Shown: positions 23,216 through 34,931 of the stretch, one piece after another | Layout: the number at the start of each line of letters is the position of its first letter | Position numbering within the stretch: the stretch's first letter is position 1 | Origin: Elmis aenea | Taxonomy: Eukaryota; Arthropoda; Insecta; Coleoptera; Elmidae | Direction: 5' to 3' | Assembly (NCBI GenBank): GCA_947652605.1 | Contig: OX393578.1 | Coordinates: forward strand, 53,823,415 to 53,887,414 | Length of the DNA: 64,000 bases | The notes under the pieces: generated by a model | Databases searched by the model: none | The model's input: only the letters and a program-made list of their open reading frames with translations | Told to the model about the DNA's origin: nothing | Position numbers and translations under genes: made by a program

Positions 23216-24620
23216 TAACTTACCATTGAAAAAATCTACTGTTTTTAGTTTTTCAAAATATTTTAAAAAAGTTGAAGGTGTAGGTCAAAAGTCAAAATAG
23301 CATTAAATTCCTTGAAATTGTGCCCAACTTTGCTAATTTAACCGACTTTGTAACTCTCATAATAACAAAATTACCCATACAACACATCATGTAGATTATT
23401 GTCACTCTATTACAACCTCAATGCTTTACGGGCCTGTCACAAGATTTTTTTTCTAATGGAATAAACTTGTTGGAAAAACACTGGAATAGCACGTAGCTAT
23501 GCAACAAACTAACGTTAAAAAATAATTTTGTTTATGGTTAGATACGTTACTCGATAATTTGTGCCCGTACTAAGAATCATTTTTAAACGTTTACTTTATT
23601 ACATGTTAAGGAACCGCCTTCAGCAACCGATCCTTACAAGATTTTTAATGGTTCACTAATAACCCGAGTTGGTAAAAGGTAAATTATTAACGAGCATTGT
23701 GTATTTTTTTCTTATTCGGCCGTATAAGCTGAGGTTTCTAATACACCTAATTGTAAATTATTAGGTACAGGTTTCAGGTAATTTGGCAGTGTAAAAATAA
23801 ATGCATCAAGCACGATTTTAAGTCGCGGTCAACGTTCTAGTGAAGCCGTTTGCTAAAGAATTCATGAGACAGCCAACTCAATCACTAAATTACAGGCTTG
23901 TAATCCACTGTTGCAGACTTTACGCCCATCTTCAAGTCACTAACCTAACCCCTGCCTACGTAGGTCAAAAAAGCAACTTAAATATTCCGTCTCTTTGCCG
24001 GTAAAACTGTCACAAAGTATCGTCAACAGAATAAAATGCGTCGGGAAAGGCGGATGCGTATGAATAATGGTCCGCACCCGCGAACGCATCAGAAATCTAT
24101 TACGGCTGACCGATAAAAATGGCCGTGAGATCAAATGGCCGATTTATATCGCGGCGGCCACGATAGTTTGTTACCTATATATCAAGGGAAGCCGAGACAC
24201 TGACAGATGACAGTAGGGCATCGCATCCACGGACGACCGAGTTTTTGGGCCGTTTATTGACATGTTTCTGGCATTATTGCTTTTCTTTTCTGTATATTGA
24301 AATATTATACGACATAGCTCAACAAATGTGGTCTTGATTCGGGCTTTTTCCTTATAATGGCTATACAAACATCATAAAAAAACATAATAATTTTATCGTT
24401 CCGATTACATTCAAAACGTTGTCTATGTTTTCAAACAAGAAACGAAAGATTCAATCAGAAACAGATCGCTTTGCAGGAATTATTTAAAACTGGTCGAAAG
24501 TTTAAATTCCCTTAAACTTTACTAATTATTCTGTGTAAATAAAATAAAATACCCTATACACAACCTAACGCGTTAAAATACCTATAGCGTGTGTTTGATG
24601 TAAATGTTTTATGCCTAAGG
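23216..24620. other. mostly unassigned, one TIR-type fragment
   Basis: A decayed TACAGGG-family end lies at 23330-23395 (ACCGACTTTGTAACTCTCATA). The remainder, especially 23930-24240, is single-copy and more GC-rich. No coding frame is supported. Confidence 0.35.
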
Positions 24621-24621
24621 C

Positions 24622-24685
24622 TGGCCTGATTTAAATCCATGGATTTAAATCAACATTAAAATCATGATTTAAATCAAACTTTATT
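24622..24685. mobile_element. GATTTAAATCA-rich fragment
   Basis: Three GATTTAAATC-type palindromes occur within 65 bp, as in the ends of the hAT element at 35845-37087. It is probably a terminal scrap of that family. Confidence 0.5.
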
Positions 24686-24879
24686 TATTTTCACGATTCT
24701 ACGTCACATATAAATTAAATGCACATTTTACTTCCACCCCCTTAAACAATCGCCGGAAATATTGTCTATTGGCTTCTTATAGGTCAGGGAGAAATAAAGT
24801 CTACAGGAATTTTCTTGTTCCGGTAGATTTGTTTTGTTAATTTTCACAATAGTAATTAATTTTATGGTCAAAAGATCTA

Positions 24880-25925
24880 CAGCCTCGTTCAAAAAATCTG
24901 CAACAATTGGAAAAGTTTTTTTATTATCAATTTCTCAGAAAATGTTTTCCATGATAAAAGTTGATGCATGGCCTGAAACTAATTTTAAGATGGGAAAAAA
25001 ATCAAATGACACTAGATTTTAACTATTTTAAAAATGTTCGCAAAAGTAAAGTGCCCTTATTTTAAAATTTACAAAAAAAAAACATGGGAAAAAATTGTTT
25101 AGAAATCAAAAATATGGCAATACGAAATTTGACGTTATAATTTTATTTTCGAATTTTAAAGTAGAGTCAACATTTGCAACTAATGGAAAAGTTTTTTATT
25201 ATCAATTATACGGAAAATTTTATTCTTGAGAGAAGTTGGTGCATGGTCTAAAACTTATTTTAAGTTTAAAAAAGCTCGATAAAAGTTCAAAAAACACTAG
25301 CTTTTAGCGATTTTAGAACGATTTGCAAGATTTAAGTGCTCTTATTTAGGGAGTTTTAAAAAAAATCAAGGGAAAACGATAATTTATTGAATATTATTTT
25401 TAAATTGTAAACAACTTTTTTTAAACTTTTTTAAAATGAGGGCACTTTACTCTTCCGAATATTTCTAAAATCGTTAAAATCCAGTGTTATATGAATTTAT
25501 ATTGAACTTTTTTTAAATTAAAATTAGTTTTAGACCATGCACGAACCTTTCTCAAGAATAAAACTACATATTTGCGAAACCAATAAAAAAAACTTTTCCA
25601 TTTGTTGCAGACTTTTTGGATGTTAAAATTACTATGAAAATAAAAAAAGAAACTTTACTGACAAATTTCACCTTTAGCCGTATTTTTGAGTTCTAAACAT
25701 CTTTCTCTATGAAGTTTTTTTTCTCGTAAAATAGGGCCACTTTACTCTTGTGAATATTTCTAAAATCGCTAAAATCTAGTATTGTATGAATTTTATGAAT
25801 TTTTTTCCATCTTAAAATTAGTTTTAGGTCATCCACCAACTTTTATCAAGAATAAAAGTTTCTGAGAAATGTTTAATAAAAAACTTTTTCATTTGTGATA
25901 CTTTTTCGAATGATGCTGTATAGAA
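24880..25925. repeat. compound inverted repeat, 2 + 2 units
   Basis: Two direct units (about 24882-25056 and 25150-25340) contain TGCAAC..TGGAAAAGTTTTTT, a GTTG(A/G)TGCATGG block and end in an (A)AGTGCCC/TCTTA box. Two inverted counterparts follow at about 25440-25620 and 25738-25920, with the GGGC(C)ACTTTACTC box. The symmetry centre is near 25390. The box resembles the terminus of the 12018 element, so this may be several ends of one family stacked together. Confidence 0.7.
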
Positions 25926-26361
25926 GATATAATGCAGGTTGTAACAGATCTTTATAAAAACGTCGTAAAATTTACCAAGATGATAAGATATAATCTTAAA
26001 GATTTTTAAGAACAAGCCCTAGCAATTTCGAAAACAAAAATATATGAAAAAAATATTCGAATGATGAATCAGATACCAAGGAGAATATTTGAAATAAGCG
26101 AAACAATTTTAAAATTGTTAATTTTTACCCAATTTGTGATCAACTAGTTTCGGAATTGTTATTTAGAAGAAATAACCATAGTTCAATTAATGAAAGGTTG
26201 AAAATATTGTTTTCTGACGTTTTTGTGGAAAAAGAGTGGAGAAGTGCAAATATTTAAGAGTAGGTAATTATGCTTATAAAATTTTTAAATAATTACATAC
26301 AGTAGGTAATTTAAAAAAGTCAACTTCTTCCAATTTTCGTTCTACATTATTCAACAATGAA

Positions 26362-26502
26362 CAGTGGCGTAGAAATTGGGGTTGCAAACAACAACTTGTT
26401 GTTTTAATTATTGACTCTTCTCTCAAACACATGAAAACTTTATCTGAAATGCCCATTAACTCTTTTTGCACACAGACCCATTTGCTTCTTGCTACGCCAC
26501 TG
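26362..26502. mobile_element. hAT-type MITE, CAGTGGCGTAG ends
   Basis: 141 bp with inverted ends CAGTGGCGTAG / CTACGCCACTG. The flanking 8-mers acaatgaa and acaataaa agree at 7 of 8 positions. A relative is at 62870-63018. Confidence 0.8.
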
Positions 26503-26509
26503 ACAATAA

Positions 26510-27102
26510 ATTCATGATTTTTTTAATATTTTGTTAAAACCCCCTAAAATTTATATTTGCTTAGGTGTCAAAATGGGGCTTAAACGACCCTGTGCCCATG
26601 AAGCTAGCTCTAAAAATATTAATACCAATAATCGACGAAATCCAAACGAAATTGCTGTAAATTATTGGTGCTATTTCAATCAGTAATTTACTAACATACT
26701 GACTGACGCTGGTTCTGTTCTATGGGCTGTGGTTAACATTAAATTTGTCTTTTCAGCGCCCCCAAAGTGTTCTACCGTTTCTTATATCTGTGTTAAAAAT
26801 AGCCAAATAAAAACCGAGAGAGATATACTCTACAATTCAGCTCAAATAAATTGAAGCTAGGATAAATACAGTTTTAAGAAATGGAATATCTGCAAAAGCG
26901 CAATGTTTATTTGCGAGTGTCGTTGTTGGACTTGTCTCCTTCGTCTTTGGAAGTTTAGTTTTGTATAGCTCACGGTTGCCCACCAAACTACAACGAAATA
27001 GATAGTTTCGCAAACATTGCCTAAGCTGTTCGTCTTGAACTGATCCAAAAACGCGCAACTTTGATCGACACAAAATAAACAATTTACGCTGCGGTATGTT
27101 CC
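26510..27102. other. single-copy stretch left of the duplication
   Basis: An 81-codon frame on the minus strand (27082-26837) has no recognised motif. It stops just outside the left edge of the duplicated segment, and no splice sites are convincing. Confidence 0.3.
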
Positions 27103-28431
27103 GCGCTTTCGGCCGTCACGATTTAGCGCGAAATTTTATCGGTAATCTACGCTTGTTTTGAATTCCGTAGTTTAAAAGTTAACAGCGCTGAAGTAGATCT
27201 TGCAACTGTAGTATTTACTGGAGTTCTACTTTCCTCCTGAAATATTTCTGTCGAAATAAAAAATAAAAATAAAACCATTTACGCCACTGTGCATTTCTAC
27301 TGTCTTTACAAAATAGCTCTCGTTTGGTTTTATCTCGAAATAAAGTAGCGGCTCATTGTTCTGCAATGAGTTGCCAGTTCACGAACGTAAGCTTAAATTA
27401 AACTTTAATGCAGAACTAAAATACAATGACGACTGCAATACCATGCTATAAGTATTGTCACTAAATATCAATATTAATAATCTTTACTCTTAAAAGCAAT
27501 TTAAAAAAAAAAACTACTTTGCTATTCTTCTTCGTGTGTTTTGGGTTAGTGAGTGTGTATTGGTTTGCATAAAAAGTGTAATGTGCTACTCCATGCATTT
27601 AAATTTACCTAATTTTTGTTAATCACGTAAATGACGTCCATGCATGTGTTTAAAACTACTAACAACCACTGCATCCTTAAAAAGCCTTTTTTTGAATACC
27701 TTATTTTCTTATTAAAATTAAAAAGAGTTGACACCACATTTTATTGAGATTAATTTAGTCTATAACAGAGGTGGCACGCGTGCCAAAGCTAGAACGTAGA
27801 AAATTTTTATTGGTACCTACGCGGGAGAAATAGTTGCTTTTCTAAAATTTTTGGTAAATTAATACGGTTTTTTAAAATAATGAATTAATAACAACAAATT
27901 ACATTTATTCAAATAAAATACATGTATTTTGTTTCGAAACTATGCGAATTTCAAACAAAATTACAAGTATTTAAACGACATATTGCGTCTCGTGCCTTCA
28001 AATATTTTCCAAATCTAAAATTGAAATTGAAATAAATCAAATTCAATTGACTGAAGATTTAACCACAGCTGTGGAATCAATAATAGATGAATTTTCTTTT
28101 TAATTTTCTCAATTTAAGAATTTCGAAGAGATTTCAAAATTCATAATTTACCCAAACATAGTCAAAGTTGATGAACTTGATTTGGAAATTCTTGAATGGT
28201 TAAAAAAAAAAATTTTGAAAAGCAATTAATTGATTTTAAATCAAGTGCCATTTAGAGACAAAAGTTTTTTGACTTAAAGGAAAATTTTGAGATTATTAAA
28301 AGGGAACGTTTGGAGGAATAAATAAATAATAATGCTGAAAGCAAAATTATTAATGCCTGGCAAACGATTCCAGAAGAGTTCAAATCTTTAAAGAAATAAG
28401 CGTCGGGTATTTTAACTATTTTCTTCCACAT

Positions 28432-28811
28432 AGAGGGTGCGCCATTAGTGCGATGAAGTCCATTATTGCCCTTAATGTCAACTTATTTTTAAAAAAAAAT
28501 TAACGAAACTTATAGTATTTCTAGATGTGCATGTTTTAAAATTAGTTGCAAGTATACAGGGTGTTTATTAAAAGTGGGGCGTCGCTATAGGTATTTTTTT
28601 TAAATTGAACANNNNNNNNNNNNNNNNNNNNNNNNNNNNNNNNNNNNNNNNNNNNNNNNNNNNNNNNNNNNNNNNNNNNNNNNNNNNNNNNNNNNNNNNN
28701 NNNNNNNNNNNNNNNNNNNNNNNNNNNNNNNNNNNNNNNNNNNNNNNNNNNNNNNNNNNNNNNNNNNNNNNNNNNNNNNNNNNNNNNNNNNNNNNNNNNN
28801 NNNNNNNNNNN
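28432..28811. mobile_element. private insertion in copy A, partly unsequenced
   Basis: Copy B lacks this stretch: the flanks ..CCACATA and TATGCATG.. are contiguous there. It starts GAGGGTGCGCCATTAG, contains a TACAGGGTG terminus at 28555, and continues into 200 N (28612-28811). Its true length and family are unknown. Confidence 0.65.
28612..28811. other. assembly gap, 200 N
   Basis: A run of exactly 200 N, a conventional placeholder length. Open frames reported across it are artefacts. Confidence 0.99.
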
Positions 28812-29469
28812 TATGCATGTGAGTCACTATTTTCACAAACGAATTTGGTAAAAAAATATTCAGAAATACATTAACGGATGGATCTAGTTCAGCAAGCATT
28901 TTATTAAAAGTAACGAAATACCAAACTGATACAAAAATCTTAACAAAAAGCATTCAACAACAAAAATCACATTAAAAACTCATATTTTAATTCTTATTGC
29001 GGGTACCTACTTAATTAATGCTGTTTGGAAAGTAAACACATGTACCTACTGTGCAATTATTATTTTTGTCTATTTATGTCTTTCTATTGGTAAAATATTT
29101 CATTTCTTTTAAAATTTTGTTGTTTAATTTTAATTACAATTTTCTATTAGTAGTTAAAAAAATATTCATTTAATACAAATACAGTAATATTTACTCTTCA
29201 TCTCCTCACAATCAGTACCTTATGTTTTTTTTTCATTGATTGCAAAAGTTACCTGGCACGCCAGCATTTAAAAACGTGAAAATTTAAAAAAAACTGGCAC
29301 GCCGACATAAAAAGTCTCGCCACCCCTGGTCTCTAACATATTAAAATTGTAAGAAAATCTTGTAACGATTATAAATCCTAATATGTACAACTTTTGTCCC
29401 GAAGTTTTGTAGACATGTCGGGAAAAAATACAAAAAGTAAAAACAGAAAAGTTTTTAGTCATTTTTATT

Positions 29470-29671
29470 CAAAATATATTCTTCTTGCTTCGATGCAATT
29501 AAAGTGGACATAAATATTTTTGAAACATTTTTGGCATTGCTCTTTCGAAATCGCTTCCAAAATCTCAGTCGAAAACCTTTTTATGTCCACACTGTCCACA
29601 GTCGCATCAAAACGGTTTCCTTTCAACTTTTATTTTGGGGAATACCCATAAGTCGCGTAGAGCCATATCAG
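29470..29671 (-). mobile_element. mariner-like 3' coding fragment (copy A)
   Basis: The minus strand carries pieces resembling the YSPDMAPCDFWLFPKLK block and the following C-terminus, with frame breaks. It is cut at the duplication junction. The copy at 34050-34252 continues past it to about 34290, so the duplicated unit ends inside this relic. Confidence 0.55.
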
Positions 29672-30046
29672 GCGCTTTCGGCCGTCACGATTTAGCGCGA
29701 AATTTTATCGGTAATCTACGCTTGTTTTGAATTCCGTAGTTTAAAAGTTAACAGCGCTGAAGTAGATCTTGCAACTGTAGTATTTACTGGAGTTCTACTT
29801 TCCTCCTGAAATATTTCTGTCGAAATAAAAAATAAAAATAAAACCATTTACGCCACTCTGCATTTCTACTGTCTTTACAAAATAGCTCTCGTTTGGTTTT
29901 ATCTCGAAATAAAGTAGCGGCTCATTGTTCTGCAATGAGTTGCCAGTTCACGAACGTAAGCTTAAATTAAACTTTAATGCAGAACTAAAATACAATGACG
30001 ACTGCAATACCATGCTATATGTATTGTCACTAAATATCAATATTAA

Positions 30047-32430
30047 CCTTCCGTGTACCAGGTGGGGTGTGACATACCCCAAGCTTTCAAAATTCGAAAC
30101 CATTTTGAAACGAACAAATCGTGGTGATTGGTTCTTTCAGTAGCTGTAATTGCAACATTGCCGCTTCGTATGGCGACGTTCAGTTAGTCGGGTGTCAGTT
30201 CGTACGAGTGCTACACGTATGCAAATTAGGCGTGGGCATCACATACCCCACCTAGTACGGGTCGTAGATAAAAAGGTACGTATTATTATTTTGAGTTTTG
30301 TTATTATACACTTATGTGGGCATTTTTATATAACAATATTTATATCTAGGTGTTAATTTTACGTCATGTCCAATCGAAAATTGACGGAAGCAGAAATCAC
30401 AGCACTTTTAGAAGAAGAAGAAGAAGACGAAGACGAAGACGAAGACGATTTTGCCACGGATGATGTACATGTCGAATTAGAGTCCGATAATGATTCTGAT
30501 CATTTTAGTATCGATGCTGAGACATCTGCTTCTGACTCTGATGAAGATGACATACCACTTCAATCCAATGATCAATACTATATCAGCAAAGATGGAACAA
30601 AATGGCAAAAAAAATCATTCCGCAGTAACGTTCGCACAAGAAATGAAAACATTATTGCTGATTTGCCTGGGGTAAAAAGGATTGCAAAGGATAAAATGAC
30701 TGGAGTGCTTTGAAATATTCATTTCTAATGATATGATGGACGAGATTGTGGATTACAGTAACGAAAAAATACGCTTGACAACAGCCCATAGCGATATATC
30801 TGACCCTTTAAAATCCGAAACTACAAGAGTAGAAGTCAAAGCACTTTTTGGACTACTATTTATATCTGGCTTGGTTCGTTCTGGCCGCCAAAATACAATC
30901 GACTTATGGGCTACTGATGGTACGGGGATGGATATATTTCGGGACACAATGAGTAGGAACAGATTTGCTTTTTTATTAAACAACATAAGATTTGATAGCA
31001 TCGCCACACGATTGGAGAGAGTAAAATATGATCGTGTAGCTCCAATACGAAGCATTTTTGAAACATTTGTAAAAAATTGCCAAGATGCTTATACTCCATT
31101 TGAAAACCTTACTTTGGATGAAGAACTGATCGCTTTTAGAGGACGGTGTGGTTTTCGACAATATATTCCGTCTAAACCCGCCAAGTACGAAATAAAAATT
31201 TATTCTTTGGTAGACAATAAGACCTATTATACATTAAACTTGGAAATATATTGTGGAAAACAGCCAGATAATAGCCCATATACTGTCAGTAATAAACCAT
31301 ATGATGTGGTAGACCGTTTGGTGCAATGTGTATCGAAATCATCTCGAAATATTACTATGGACAACTTTTTTACCAGTTATGAAGCCACTGAAAATTTGCT
31401 AAAAAATCACAAACTTACTGTCGTTGGTACTTTACGTGCCAATAAAACCTGCATTCCACTTGCATTCAAAAAAAATCGTGAAGTAAAATCAACGTTATTT
31501 GGATTTCAAAAAGATTGCACTATTCTGTCTTATGTACCGAAACCACGAAAACTGGTATTCATGTTGTCATCATTGCATCATGATAATGAAATTGATCCCG
31601 AGTCTGGCGATCAACAAAAACCAGCCGTAATAACTTTTTACAACCAGACCAAAAGCGGTGTTGATGTGGTCGACAAACTTTCGAGGACTTATGATGTATC
31701 ACGAAACTCGAAACGCTGGCCACTTACAGTATTTTTTGCACTGCTGAACCATGCAGGAATCAATGGGATGGTAATACACATGTTAAATAACGGGATTGAA
31801 AAAGACAAAACTAATTTGAGAGGAAAATTTATTCGTGAACTTGGCATATCATTAGTAAGAGATCATTTGAATCTAAGACGGCAGAATCAGCATCTTCCTC
31901 AAACTCTACGTAAGAGGATCGAAAAATATTTTGAAAAAACATCAGAACATCTTCAAGAACCACCAGCAAAAAGGCAACATACTATGCAGAGATGTGTAAA
32001 GTGTCCACGAAAAAAAGACAGAAAAACTAAATACACCTGTCAGAAATGTATTGCGCCGATATGTATGGAACATGCAAAATTTGTTTGCGAAGACTGCATA
32101 AATAGTGAAACGGATGAACTGAACTAGTTTTTTATTATAACTTTGATTTTATATCTTGTTATCAAGTTCGTAAAAAGTAGTTTATAAGAGTTAATAATTT
32201 TATTTTTAACAGGAGTTGTTTTTTAAATTTTTTTTAATAAAGTTAGATTAAAACGTAAAATGTGGTTCCGTTTTTTACTAAAGCTCTTATTTGCAACATA
32301 AAACAATAATAATTTTGTATAACAATAATAAAAAATTTATTATTGTTGCTATTTGTCCTAATTATATTTGGGGTACGTCAAACCCCACGTTGTATGGGAT
32401 GTAAGAATTCGTCACCTAGTACACCGAAGG
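30047..32430 (+). mobile_element. piggyBac element with TTAA target duplication
   Basis: 2,384 bp between TTAA at 30043-30046 and 32431-32434. The ends CCTTCCGTGTACCAGGTG and CCTTCGGTGTACTAGGTG (reversed) match at 16 of 18 positions. Subterminal GGGGT..ACCCC hairpins follow at both ends (30063-30080, 32371-32387). An inverted extra copy of the terminal motif lies at 30235-30258, like the internal repeats of classical piggyBac. The unoccupied site is preserved in copy A near 27473. Confidence 0.95.
30366..32127 (+). CDS. piggyBac transposase, one frameshift
   Basis: Two frames together cover a complete transposase of about 586 codons, close to the usual 590. The first (30366-30713) starts MSNRKLTEAEITALLEEEEE, an acidic N-terminus. 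Near 30700 a one-base indel shifts to the second frame (30703-32127), which starts ECFEIFISNDMMDEIVDY. The catalytic aspartates are in LDEELIAFRGRCGF, TMDNFFTSY and KSGVDVVDKLSRTYDVSRNS. The C-terminus has the cysteine-rich zinc-binding tail (CVKCPRK.., CQKC.., CEDC). In active relatives it excises DNA at TTAA without footprints; this copy needs a frame correction to work. A TATA-like run (ATTTTTATATAAC) lies at 30314-30325. Confidence 0.92.
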
Positions 32431-32725
32431 TTAATAAATCTTTACTCTTAAAAGCAATTTAAAAAACAAAAAACTACTTTGCTATTCTTCTTCGTGTGTT
32501 TTGGGTTAGTTAGTGTGTATTGGTTTGCATAAAAAGTGTAATGTGCTACTCCATGCATTTTAATTTACCTAATTTTTGTTAATCACGTAAATGACGTCCA
32601 TGCATGGGTTTAAAACTACTAACAACCACTGCATCCTTAAAAAGCCTTTTTTTGAATACCTTATTTTCTTATTAAAATTAAAAAGAGTTGACATCACATT
32701 TTATTGAGATTAATTTAGTCTATAA

Positions 32726-33911
32726 CAGGGGTGGCACGCGTGCCAAAGCTAGAACGTAGAAAATTTTTATTGGTACCTACGCGGGAGAAATAGTTGCTTT
32801 TCTAAAATTTTTGGTAAATTAATACGGTTTTTTAAAATAATGAATTAATAACAACAAATTACATTTATTCAAATAAAATACATGTATTGTGTTTCGAAAC
32901 TATGCGAATTTCAAACAAAATTACAAGTATTTAAACGACATATTGCGTCTCGTGCCTTCAAATATTTTCCAAATCTAAAATTGAAATTAAAATAAATCAA
33001 ATTCAATTGACTGAAGATTTAACCACAGCTGTGGAATCAATAATAGATGAATTTTCTTTTTAATTTTCTCAATTTAAGAATTTCGAAGAAATTTCAAAAT
33101 TCATAATTTACCCAAACATAGTTAAAGTTGATGAACTTGATTTGGAAATTCTTGAATGGTTAAAATAAAAATTTTTTGAAAAGCAATTAATTGATTTTAA
33201 ATCAAGTGCCATTTGGAGACAAAAGTTTTTTGACTTAAAGGAAAATTTTGAGATTATTAAAAGGGAACGTTTGGAGGAATAAATAAATAATAATGCTGAA
33301 AGCAAAATTATTAATGCCTGGCAAACGATTCCAGAAGAGTTCAAATTTTTAAAGAAATAAGCGTCGGGTATTTTAACTATTTTCTTCCACATATATGCAT
33401 GTGAGTCACTATTTTCACAAACGAATTTGGTAAAAAATTATTCAGAAATACATTAACGGATGAATCTAGTTCAGCAAGCATTTTATTAAAAGTAACTAAA
33501 TACCAACCTGATATAAAAAACTTAACAAAAAGCATTCAACAACAAAAATCACATTAAAAACTCATATTTTAATTCTTATTGCGGGTACCTACTTAATTAA
33601 TGCTGTTTGGAAAGTAAACACATGTACCTACTGTGCAATTATTATTTTTGTCTATTTATGTCTTTCTATTGGTAAAATATTTCATTTCTTTTAAAATTTT
33701 GTTGTTTAATTTTAATTACAATTTTCTATTAGTAGTTAAAAAAATATTCATTTTATACAAATATAGTAATATTTACTCTTCATCTCCTCACAATCAGTAC
33801 CTTATGTTTTTTTTTTCATTCATTGCAAAAGTTACCTGGCACGCCAGCATTTCAAAACGTGAAAATTTAAAAAAAAACTGGCACGCCGACATAAAAAGTT
33901 TCGCCACCCCT
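32726..33911 (+). mobile_element. hAT relic in copy B
   Basis: Counterpart of 27766-29328, beginning CAGGGGTGGCACGCG. It lacks the private insertion, so the coding remnant runs continuously through TYACESLFSQ-type sequence near 33395. The right terminus is shortened (CGCCACCCC then tctctaac). Confidence 0.8.
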
Positions 33912-34291
33912 CTCTAACATATTAAAATTGTAAGAAAATCTTGTAACGATTATAAATTCTAATATGTACAACTTTTGTCCCGAAGTTTTGTAGACATGTC
34001 GGGAAAAAATACAAAAAGTAAAAACAGAAAAGTTTTTATTCATTTTTATTCAAAATATATTCTTCTTGCTTCGATGCGATTAAAGTGGACATAAATATTT
34101 TTGAAACATTTTTGGCATTGCTCTTTCGAAATCGCTTCCAAAATCTCAGTCGAAAACCTTTTTATGTCCACACTGTCCACAGTCGCATCAAAACGGTTTG
34201 CTTTCAACTTTTATTTTGGGGAATACCCATAAGTCGCGTAGAGCCATATCAGGCGAATACAGCAGGTGATCGAAGACTACAAAGCCTTTTT

Positions 34292-34347
34292 TGGACCGTT
34301 AACTTTTGGAGCCCTGGACTAACACTGTTTGGGGGCCTACCCAATTA
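34292..34347. mobile_element. hAT (11695 family) terminal fragment
   Basis: GGACCGTTAACTTTTGGAGC onward repeats bases 11702-11755 with few changes. It ends where the retrotransposon tail begins, suggesting the latter inserted here. Confidence 0.65.
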
Positions 34348-34931
34348 TTTATTTAGTCATGAGTCCTTCTACTGTTAGGTGTAGGACTGTCGAGTTTTGT
34401 TGTGCTGACTTTTTTCCATGTTTTTCTGTCTTGTGCTAGCCTTTTTATGTCTTGCCATTTGATGTTTCTTCCGCTGCTGCTTTTTTAACTTCGTCTTGCC
34501 AGGTTTTTCTCGGTCTATCTCTTTTGCTTTTTTCATGTGATCTTGCTTCATAGGCTTTTCTGGTTAACCTTTCTTTCATCTGATAATGTGACCCATCCAT
34601 CCTAGCTGTCTTTCTTGTATTTTTATTTTAATTGATTTTATGTTTAATTGCTCTCTATATGTTTTATTTCTGATTCTATCTTTTTTTGTTTTTGCTTGCA
34701 TTTTTCTTAGAAATCCCAAATAATGTTGTTCTTTAAGTTTTAAATATTCTTCCCACATTTCCTGTCCTTTCGCTTATTTTCTTGTCCATTCCTCGATTTT
34801 TCTCTATGATCACTCCTAAATATTTAAAGCTTTCTAACTGTTCCAACCTAAGCCCATTTAAAGTGATGTTATGCCCTTTTTTCTCTGTTGCAACGATCAT
34901 AGTTTTAGTTTTTTCGGTATTTATTTTCAGT

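Larger units (their letters stand above)
27766..29328 (+). mobile_element. hAT relic in copy A
   Basis: The ends CAGAGGTGGCACGCGTGCC and ..GCCACCCCTG are flanked by gtctataa / gtctctaa (7 of 8). The coding remnant at 27950-28990 belongs to hAT transposases of the type related to GTF2I-repeat/EPM2AIP1-like proteins. It includes IVKVDELDLEILEWL, KENFEIIKRERLEE and, after the insertion, YACESLFSQTNLVKKY, the dimerisation region. Many stops are present. Confidence 0.8.
27103..29671. repeat. tandem segmental duplication, copy A
   Basis: This segment is repeated at 29672-34252 in the same orientation at about 98% identity by eye. The junction has 3 bp (GCG) common to both breakpoints (27103-27105, 29672-29674, 34253-34255). 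Copy A holds a hAT relic (27766-29328) and the end of a mariner-like element. It also holds a private insertion at 28432-28811 that contains the N gap. Confidence 0.9.
29672..34252. repeat. tandem segmental duplication, copy B
   Basis: Copy B equals copy A plus a piggyBac element (30047-32430) and minus the 28432-28811 insertion. Its hAT relic runs 32726-33911 and has lost the last bases of the right terminus. Point differences from copy A are few and scattered. Confidence 0.9.

Noticed and set aside
28600..28953. Open frames across 28612-28811
   Set aside because: They consist mostly of N from the assembly gap.
27103..34252. The two duplicated segments as long terminal repeats of a retrovirus-like element
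   Set aside because: They contain hAT and mariner relics, lack TG..CA ends, a primer-binding site and gag/pol between them, and are directly adjacent.
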